Positions 56,659-64,000 of a DNA stretch of 64,000 bases are shown here, piece after piece; the stretch's first letter is position 1, and the number at the start of each line of letters is the position of its first letter. A program made the position numbers and the translations under genes. A model generated the notes under the pieces. That model saw nothing but the letters and a program-made list of their open reading frames with translations, was not told the origin of the DNA and ran no database searches. This DNA is from Simmondsia chinensis. Its lineage: Eukaryota; Streptophyta; Magnoliopsida; Caryophyllales; Simmondsiaceae. The stretch is taken from the NCBI GenBank assembly GCA_018398585.1, contig JAGTTD010000009.1, positions 9,429,193 to 9,493,192 of the forward strand, written 5' to 3'.

Positions 56659-57684
56659 TTAGTCCAGTATAACATTTCCATTGCCGATCTGATGATCAAT
56701 TCTCCCATTGGGATCCTCAAAGAAATCGGAGACATCAAGATGTGGCACATCAAGTAGAGGATGATCTTCGGCAAAGTTTGTTTCTGGGAGCTTTTCTTTT
56801 CCTTTCAGTGATGCTTGATATATCTTCACCAGATGGTCAGGCATACGACAGGTACGCGACCAGTGACCTTTTGTGCCACAACGACAACAACAGGTTTCAG
56901 CGTTTTTCGACAAATTTGGTTGATTGGTTTTCTCCCTTTTATTTTTCTCTTCACTGTTGCCGGACCCCTTAATTTTTGGCCCATTATTACAACCTCGTCC
57001 ACGACCCTGACCGCGTCCACGATGGCGACCACGTCCGCGACCACGACCACGGCCATGGTTAGACTTATTATTCTCATGGGAAGCAGCATTCACTTCAGGG
57101 AAAGGCTCTGACCCAATTGGCCGTGACTGGTGATTTTTCATTAACAATTCGTTGTTTTGTTCAGCGACAAGGAAAAATTGAATTAACTCTGAGTATTTTT
57201 TGAAATTTCTTTCTTGATATTGCTGCTCCAGGAGCATGTTCGAGACATGGAAAGTCAAAAATGCCTTTTCCAACATATCCTCCTCAGTAATATTTTCACC
57301 GCATAATTGCAGTCGGGAGGTATAGTTATACTCGCTGACGGTTTTAAAATCTTGCAGCCGCAAGTGAATCCATTCATAGCGAGCTTTAGGAAGGATCACA
57401 TATTTCTGGAGATCAAACTTCTCCTTTAAATTCTGCCAAAGGACATGCGGGTCCTTTACAGTAAGATACTCGATTTTCAATCCTTCGTGAATATGATGCC
57501 TAAGAAATATCATAGCTTTTGCGCGATCCTGTAGGGATGCGCTATTACCCTCTATAATAGTATCTGCGAGATTCATAGCATCAAGATGAATCTCAGCATC
57601 AAGGGTCCAGGGAAAATAATTCCTGCCACTTATATCAAGAGCAGTAAAGTCAAGCTTTGTTAGATTAACCATTAGAAATGACAA
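56659..57684 (-). CDS. Copia Gag, 341-codon open frame
   Basis: An open frame from the ATG at 57684 reads MSFLMVNLTKLDFTALDISG; the second Met (57672) may be the real start, since it opens the conserved NLTKLDF. The UBN2/DUF4219-like core covers about residues 10-190. An RG repeat (GRGRGRGRGRHRGRGQGRG) spans about 212-232, and a CCHC knuckle CRCGTKGHWSRTC lies near 271-283. It ends in an acidic tail. Gag packages element RNA in the particle. It lies 72 bp downstream of the 5' LTR. It is the only open frame of this element; the pol frames downstream are broken, so it could at most act in trans. Confidence 0.85.
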   Translation of the reverse strand: MSFLMVNLTKLDFTALDISGRNYFPWTLDAEIHLDAMNLADTIIEGNSASLQDRAKAMIFLRHHIHEGLKIEYLTVKDPHVLWQNLKEKFDLQKYVILPKARYEWIHLRLQDFKTVSEYNYTSRLQLCGENITEEDMLEKAFLTFHVSNMLLEQQYQERNFKKYSELIQFFLVAEQNNELLMKNHQSRPIGSEPFPEVNAASHENNKSNHGRGRGRGRGRHRGRGQGRGRGCNNGPKIKGSGNSEEKNKREKTNQPNLSKNAETCCCRCGTKGHWSRTCRMPDHLVKIYQASLKGKEKLPETNFAEDHPLLDVPHLDVSDFFEDPNGRIDHQIGNGNVILD

Positions 57685-57755
57685 AGGTTAGAAAATAAAA
57701 GTCTTACCTTAAGCTTAAATAAACCTTGTCTGGGTAGAAACTCGTGCTGAAAACG

Positions 57756-58140
57756 TGTTATAAAACTATAGAGATATTATACTCTATAGGATGGTAATAA
57801 AAAGACAAATCCAAATATAATTAACAAAAAATAACAAGTATTTTATACCAGAGCGAAACTATTTTATTTACTCTTTTTTCTCTCTTTCATTTTTTTCTTT
57901 CTTTTTTTTCTTTCCTTCTTTTTCTGCTATACTCAGAGCATATGCTGTGTATTTATATACAAAGGAAGGGGTGGAGTGTGGTACACTTGTCACAATTTTT
58001 TCGTATACTCATTTATATATATGTATATATACATATACATAAATAGATATTTTATATAATTTTTAATTTGTTATAATATTTGATAATATCCAAACTCGAC
58101 TCTAAAATTTGTACCCGAAAAATATCTAATATTTACAATA
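57756..58140 (-). repeat. 5' LTR of minus-strand copia
   Basis: On the minus strand it starts TATTGTAAATATTAGATATT (first base changed from TGTTGT) and ends TATAGTTTTATAACA. A TATA element GTATATAAATACAC is at about 57947-57960. It is 385 bp, shorter than the 3' LTR. Confidence 0.85.
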
Positions 58141-58249
58141 ATAAAAATTTAATTTAAAAATATAAATATGCATACAAGACGTGTAGAATATGATCATATT
58201 ATAATAATATTAAATTATTATTTATGTAGATTAAATATATAAGTTATAT

Positions 58250-58289
58250 GCGACCAAATATATATATATATAAACCACTGCACCAGTGC

Positions 58290-58324
<35 letters not shown>

Positions 58325-58365
58325 GCCACAGTTCTGGGGCTCCTTCCCTCCCTCCCTCCCTCCCC
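58250..58365. repeat. Microsatellite cluster (TA, T, TCCC)
   Basis: A TA run at 58290-58310 is followed by a T run (58311-58324) and by CCTCCCTCCCTCCCTCCC at about 58344-58362. Upstream is another short TA run at 58260-58271. Open frames on both strands here are repeat artefacts. Confidence 0.85.
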
Positions 58366-58504
58366 AACTGTTTGCAAGCAGTGGGATCTTTGCCTACCAC
58401 TTAAAATGCAACAAGTCTCTAGTTATGATTCAACATAAACAAACAATAAGAAATTTGTAATTTTGTTGCTTGTTTCACTACTTAATCATATAAGGAATAT
58501 TAAT

Positions 58505-58680
58505 GAAAAAGCTCTAAACTAGCCTTATATGAATTTTGTAGCACTTCACTTTTAAAGTTAAAAAGAAAGGTACTACATTAGTGCTAATAATTTTTTTTTT
58601 TTTGGCATTTAACTATACATGAGTGAACTTTTTTAGCACTCTACGGTTGGGCTAGACAACATTGAGAGCCACACACCACT
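58505..58680. repeat. Dispersed repeat also present near 26400-26700
   Basis: AGCTCTAAACTAGCCTTATATG and AGTGAACTTTTTTAGCACTCTA-type words, in the same order as in 26405-26560, suggest a shared non-coding repeat. No ends or duplications were identified. Confidence 0.4.
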
Positions 58681-58889
58681 TGCCTAGTGATGTTCAAGTA
58701 TTAGTCCATACTGTAAACCCAGATCAAACCTAGCTATTTAGTCTACAAGATGACCAACTAATTGTTATTTAGTTTGGTCATCAATCCTAATTCGAATCTC
58801 TATAGATCTTAGCCTACCTCAATTCAAGCATGAAGTACTAAAGATTTTTAAAATATAAATATTAGTTGTGAACAAAAATCAAATTGAAT

Positions 58890-59082
58890 ACCCATCAAGG
58901 CCTTGCCTCAGCGATTGGAGGCAAATAAGGGGATAGAGTATTGCTTTAAGTCAAAAGGTCTGAAATTCGAATCCCCACTAACCTATCCATGAGGAATCAT
59001 TGACTTAATTGGCTCATGTGGTTTGTAGGTAGCTGCATGGGCCAAGGTTCATCGGGAAACCGGGTTCTTCGTTGGGGAAAAC
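58890..59082 (+). mobile_element. tRNA-derived SINE with 14-bp TSD
   Basis: This 193-bp insertion is flanked by perfect AAATCAAATTGAAT duplications (58876-58889, 59083-59096). An internal B-box-like AATTCGAATCC lies at 58964-58974, and an A-box-like TCAGCGATTGG at 58909-58919, 45 bp before it, the spacing of a tRNA-type RNA polymerase III promoter. The 3' half (GGCTCATGTGGTTTGTAGG, then GGGGAAAAC) is unrelated to tRNA. The family is not named. Confidence 0.75.
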
Positions 59083-59329
59083 AAATCAAATTGAATCATA
59101 TATTTCAGTCCAAGACTCTAAGTTCATACCTAATCGATCATTCTTCAATCTTGTATAGTTCATTCTAGTCCAATCCGAATTCAGATAGGGAGTATATCCC
59201 GAAGTTTTTTAAGCCACTTAGAGTCATAACTTTTCTTCTTTTATAAGAGAAGTCATTCCCACCCGTTATGTGGAAAAGCTTTTCCAAATCAAATGACGGA
59301 AGAGGGAAAAAATAACTATGCTTTGTTTG

Positions 59330-60385
59330 GAGGCTGAAATTGGGGCTAAGGCTGGATTTGGGGCCCAAAATTCTAAGTCTGTTATTTAGTTCACCTGCTG
59401 GAATTGAAATTATAATTCTACCACCCAATTCCATATAATTGTATTTTAATTAAAAATCATACTTTCCAATTCCTTAAGATGGGAGTAAGAAATTATAATT
59501 CCATATTAGTTCCATTAACCTAACACCCAAAATGACCCTACCTGATTAACCTAAATTCAAGATAACTCAAAATCTAAAGACTTAAATACAACCTAAAATT
59601 TGACCCGAACCTCAAAATCATCCTACTTAAATAGCTTGAACTTGAAATGACTAATGTTCAAAAAAAAAGAAAAACAAGAAAAAAAGAAAAAAGAACTTGA
59701 AATGGCTAAAATCACTTTCGCTTAAAGTCCTCAATGACCCAACTCGATTGACCAGGAACTCGAGATGACTTGAATCTAGAAAATAAAATTGCTCGACTTG
59801 AATGTGATGCAAACAAGCTGAGCCAAAATGAAAGTGACCGGACTAAATTGACCCAAAACTTAATATGACTCATACCCAAAATGACCCACCCACCTAAAAC
59901 TCAGTCTAAAATGACGCAAATTTGAAATGATACAACTCTTTTATTCCAAAACTAAGATGACTTGGATCTTGAAAAGACCTAAATGAACTCAAACCCAATC
60001 ATAACTAGCCTAAATCATGAAAAGACCAACCCAGTTAACTAAGAATTCGAGATAACTTAAACACCAAATGATCCAATGCAATGTTCAACCTAAGTTGATT
60101 CGAAAATTGAATAACTCAAACTCAAAGTGAATCGCTCCGAATATAATAATTTGAACATAATCACTCTTACCAAAATCCAATTATAGTTGATTTAAAACTT
60201 GAAATACTCTAACTAAATTAACCGAAAACCCTTAATGATTCGATTTATTTAATTATAATTTCGACGTACAATTCTTTTGAAGAACTAAACAATGAAATTT
60301 TAATTCCATCAGAATTGAAATTGGAATTGCAATAGCACAATCCAATTCCAATTCAGTATTCCAAACAGAGCCCTAGCATAGTCCA
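59330..60385. repeat. Degenerate short tandem repeats within a MITE-like unit
   Basis: 59520-60260 is made of loose repeats of AATGACCC, AACTCGAGATGAC and AACCTAAA-type words. The outer parts (GAATTGAAATTATAATTC near 59402; AATTCCAATTCAGTATTCC near 60345 with CAAACAGAGCCCTAG at 60363) look like opposed ends of a MITE with a CTCTGTTTGG terminus. No gene is present. Confidence 0.4.
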
Positions 60386-61496
60386 ATGGTGCAGTTCGTT
60401 TTGGAGCAATGAACAAATTCATAGCGTTCAAGTCAAAGATGAGAAAAACTTAAGCATGAGATATAATCCGAAATCAGGTGTATAATAATACGGCGAATAG
60501 AGGTAGATGGAAAGGCGCATCAAAGAATGTCGAAAAGAATGTTTATGTTACAAAATGAACACAAAATCGATTGCCACCACAAGCTTCACTTTCACCTATT
60601 TTGCTTTACATATGAAACTAGCAACAAAATCAGAGCATGTGTACATATATAAGTGCGCGTCACGCTGGCAAGCGTGTAACTCAGCCACTGAATTTCACAT
60701 AGAATACAAAGCACTACTGCAGAAACACATCGAATTATTTACCAACAAGAACGCTAAGCTAGTGTACTTGGAAGAAAAGATTTTTACATCAGAAACTCGG
60801 TTGCAGATAAACATGTCTCCATAATAAAATTTACAAAACTCTGAAACAGAATAAAAGGATGGGAAGTTGCTATTATGTATAAAATGTTACGATACCTGAA
60901 AATCTTGGCTTCAATTTTTGATCAACAATACACAACAAATTAGATGCAAATGTTGGACTTCTGACCTGTCTGGACTGCACTGCACCAGTATGATTGCAGT
61001 GCAAATCCGTCCTCAGAAGGACCAGTTCTTGGGCTAAGCAACAATAGTAGTCTGGAACAAACGAAAAAAACGCACAATTAAGGCCAGAAATTTTTAACAG
61101 GCCACAATAACATGATACAAACATGAGAGTCGTTAAAAGGATGCCAAATACGACATGAGACTTGATTTTGACACAAACCCAGAACATGAGACTTGATCAA
61201 TCATTTTTAACCAAATTTAAGTAAATGAGATGTTTGCTATGCTCTGTCAAGTTTGAAGGCAAACACGAATTTGACACGATTAACTTATAATCTGACGTGA
61301 CATGATTGCTACGCTTACGTGCAATAAGTAATGGCCATGGTACCTCTGCACAGGCAGGACGGATTCAAAAATTCAACTATGCAGTGTCCATTGTTTATGA
61401 TCGATAATAAAACGAATACTTCACTAGTAAATTTAAGGGCACAAAATGTTGGAAAAGTAAGAGGAGTAATTAGAACTTATTTGAAAAGATGAAGAC
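60386..61496. other. Unassigned stretch; possible small exon on the minus strand
   Basis: No homology is recognised. On the minus strand a pyrimidine-rich TTTTTTCGTTTGTTCCAG (61052-61069) precedes a short open segment that ends CCAGACAG before GTCAGAAG at about 60962. Another GT follows TTTTCAG near 60897. This could be an exon of an unidentified transcript, or chance. The open frame at 60507-60824 has no domain and an atypical composition. Confidence 0.25.
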
Positions 61497-61873
61497 TGTT
61501 GTCGTGCCGTAGAATTCACCACTGCCCTAAAGCCCTTTGACCCCCAGGGTTAACATGACGCCTGGAACACCCGTGTACTCGAGAGCTATTGGACTAGAAC
61601 ATGCCTCAATACTGCTCAGCAATATCGTGGAGAGAGAGAGAACTGGGAAATTGGGGTATCACTTAACAAAGGGATCATGGCCATTATATAGGCTTCAATA
61701 AACCATTTGCAACGGCTATGAATTAATGAGGGAATTCAATAAGAACAATCAATACCCCCAATTCAATCACAACAGTCAAAAACGGTAACGAACAGTCATA
61801 TAGTAAAAAAGACTCGGTTACCAATGCTTATGTGGAACAAATTTCTCACACTAAAGTTGGAGTATATCCAACA
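61497..61873 (-). repeat. 3' LTR of the right-edge element
   Basis: On the plus strand it reads TGTTGTCGTGCCGTAG ... AGTATATCCAACA (TG...CA). A TATA box is on the minus strand (CCTATATAATGG, 61680-61693), with a GA/CT-rich stretch downstream of it. It is 377 bp long. Confidence 0.7.
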
Positions 61874-62208
61874 ATCCCCAACATGACACAAGCTTAGGGT
61901 TTAGAGGGAAACAATAACTAAACAAAGGAAACCGTACTTGACAGTACCAATGGCTCTTGGACTTGAATTGATACCTAGTGAGTGTTCATGTCTCACAACC
62001 TTATAAGGTGAACTAAATCTTGAACCTGAAAGATTATTGCAAAGAACATACACACCTACTTCATGTAACTTCAGTATCGAGACACATTCTACTAAAAGAA
62101 CTTGTAAATTCCCTTACCACAACTCGAAACCTGGGTTTCTCAGGAACGCTCTAGAAAATAAGCCCATACTCCCAACCGAGGATTACTAACATCCTCATAT
62201 TCCCGTAG

Positions 62209-62394
62209 GTGAGTCCATCAGATGTGCTGCCTCACACCACCATCACAGGCTATGGACATCATTAAGAGCACACAGCTCATCCTCAACATCATGATAGATC
62301 GGTGTGTCCATCAAGTGTGCTACCCCACACCACCATAATAGGCTACAGACAACATTAAGAGCATTAAGCTCAATCTCAACATCATGACAGTAAT
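62209..62394. repeat. Tandem duplication, 93-bp unit
   Basis: Two units (62209-62301, 62302-62394) share TCCATCA, GTGTGCT, CACACCACCAT, CATTAAGAGCA and CTCAACATCATGA. A third, partial relative lies at 63197-63256 (CCATTAGGTGTGC, CACACCACC, GCATTAAG). It belongs to the interior of the right-edge element. Confidence 0.75.
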
Positions 62395-64000
62395 GACAAA
62401 TCCTTAAGCCACAAAACAACAATACCTCAAAATGGGATCGAGTGGCCAAATTTCATTTTTCCTAACCTTGGCTTTGTTTGAACCATTGAACTCGTGAACA
62501 TAGTTGCACGAAGCAGGAGTGGGAGCAGAAATGGAAGCGAGAACAATGGAGCGGGCAATCATAAAAGTTTCTAACGTTAGGAGCGTTTAGGGAGCACTTA
62601 CATTATTATATGTTAGATACACAAAAAATGTAATAAAGGGTTATCAATTGAGCCATTGAAGCATAAATCTCAAAACAAAGTCAATATTATACAATAACCA
62701 AGAAAATTAAGCGCTCTAATGAATAATTCTAGGAAATTAACTCCAACAAATGTCCATAAAATTTAATCATTCTTAAAAATCGAGTTATAGAATTAACCAA
62801 TTAATAGTTTAGTAAACATTTTCTTATGAAAATGATTCCATGATTGTTCGAATCGTGTTTCCATCGAGTTTGATGTGCGTAGGAAAAGCGAATCTGACTT
62901 TGAAACGCAAAATTGCGTTTCTGAAGCATGAAAGATTAGCATTTTAGGAGTTTCCTGCAAATATGCTCGTGAATAATTCTTGAGATAGGGAACCATCAAG
63001 ATCAAGACACATAAATGGGCATAAGCCCCATTCCCTCCGCTATATCATGTCTCACCTTCTTAAAAGGCCTTTAGACATTAAAAGGCCTTTAAAAGAGAAT
63101 CTACCTAACTCACTCATTAACTTGAGAAAGATCACAACATCCTTAATCAAGTTTCACATGACACCATCTCTAAGGCATAAGCCTTCAGTTGCCAAATCCA
63201 TTAGGTGTGCAATGTCCACACCACCTTTCACGGACTATGGGTAGGTTAGCATTAAGTACAACGAACAAAAATGGCATCACAACACCGTACATAAAGCAAG
63301 GCAGTACCTAAGTTGGCCATTGCTAATATCATGGGTTGCTCTACCCCCACATTGAGGCATTTGCAAGACTGCAACGAGCTCTTAAACAACTAGCTCCATA
63401 ACCTGGCAACTTTAGCAACAGAAGCATAACACAGCAATGAAGCATACATTACATCAATAAAAAATCACATCCCCACCTCAAGTATGCAAATAACATACAC
63501 ATAGTTGGCAAGTACATTGTATCACCCACTAGTTAGAATATTTTATGACTTAAAATACAAGGTGACAATAGCATTATTTTAGTTCAACCAAAACTAGTTA
63601 GGACACACATAACCATGATTCAATGGTGTTTCACATAGTTGGGCCTTTTGGGTCCAAACATCAATGTTATCACTCTACCCACTTCAGTGTCAGATGAGCA
63701 AAAAAGTGGGGGACCCACTGCAATCTCCGCCGCCTGCCTGTCCTAGCACCAAACACCACATAATAAAGTCTACACCACAAACAATTTAAATAAGCTAGTA
63801 AAAACTGTGGACTCACAAAAAGAATCATGGCCATAATGCTCTCATACAAGACAAGCATTATTACCTCACATAAGAATACTACCCCCATATTTCACTAGCT
63901 TATATCAATATTCACAAGAATATGTTTCTAATCCATCCTAACAGATGCGAGCTATGTGCACCGTTTCACACAAAAATTCAATATAGTAGCATATTGTATG

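Larger units (their letters stand above)
52346..58140 (-). mobile_element. Ty1/copia element, full structure, inactive
   Basis: LTRs lie at 52346-52796 (3') and 57756-58140 (5'), with polypurine tract ATCCAAAGGGGGAG beside the 3' LTR. It is the same family as 1-1974. Gag is open; the rest of pol is broken. After the 5' LTR the minus strand reads CGTTTTCAGCACGAG instead of the initiator-Met primer complement. Flanking 5-mers (ATTAC left, ATAAA right) do not match, so no duplication could be confirmed. Confidence 0.9.
61497..64000 (-). mobile_element. Non-coding LTR element running off the window
   Basis: The LTR at 61497-61873 is followed on the right by a polypurine tract (minus strand GTGTCATGTTGGGGAT), so this is a 3' LTR and the element continues beyond 64000. 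Up to the edge I find no gag or pol motif, although copia RNase H would be expected here. This fits a large non-autonomous (LARD-like) element or a long 3' non-coding region. It contains the tandem repeat at 62209-62394. Confidence 0.6.

Noticed and set aside
58218..58460. Tyr/Ile repeat frames on both strands
   Set aside because: Microsatellite translation.
60507..60824. 105-codon open frame
   Set aside because: No domain, irregular composition and no gene context; kept only as part of an unassigned stretch.

Overview
This is nuclear DNA of a flowering plant, probably from a heterochromatic, gene-poor region. Ty1/copia and Ty3/gypsy LTR retrotransposons, L1-clade LINEs with plant-type ORF1, an RTE-clade LINE, a RICESLEEPER-like hAT transposase, a plant mobile domain remnant, a tRNA-derived SINE, MITEs and solo LTRs account for most of the window. 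I recognise no intact host gene, no tRNA or rRNA gene and no CRISPR array. Long G or C homopolymers (about 8441-8557, 35957-35985, 43178-43193) may be assembly-weak spots. I cannot name the species.

Layout, left to right. 1-1974: 3' part of a degenerate copia element cut by the window edge, with a small insert at 821-961. 2190-7740: full-length but broken L1-type LINE (minus strand) between 14-bp target-site duplications (TSDs). About 7855-12150: long inverted-repeat (foldback) element whose left arm is split by a gag-only LTR element (8312-11338), itself carrying an RTE LINE 3' fragment. 12150-12925: plant mobile domain remnant. 13252-about 19650: deleted copia element with a 2-kb LTR, split by a solo LTR (17855-19389). 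20634-25995: complete but broken Ty3/gypsy element. 26996-33104: structurally complete copia element with one open 1306-codon polyprotein frame, the only apparently intact autonomous element here. 33325-33945: palindromic MITE. 34085-37044: L1-type LINE fragment split by a solo LTR (36245-36865) related to the intact copia. 37045-38260: gypsy LTR plus gag fragment.

About 38250-48406 is a three-layer nest. A hAT transposase gene is interrupted by a copia element (40403-47777, 5-bp TSD), whose gag is interrupted by a full-length RTE LINE (42207-46462, 12-bp TSD). The hAT end and its flank are then tandemly repeated three times, with an L1 3' fragment (49205-50217) in the third copy. 50737-51785 is a PIF/Harbinger-type MITE. 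52346-58140 is a second, more complete copy of the copia family seen at position 1, on the minus strand. 58890-59082 is a SINE with a 14-bp TSD. From 61497 to the window end lies an apparently non-coding LTR element with internal tandem repeats.

The genes do not form a pathway. The window records successive insertions, whose order can be read from interrupted frames and TSDs. The most informative signals are the intact copia with its palindrome-rich U3 and atypical priming region, the nested hAT/copia/RTE locus, and the RTE-type tail shared by three insertions. I found no convincing new defence or regulatory system.
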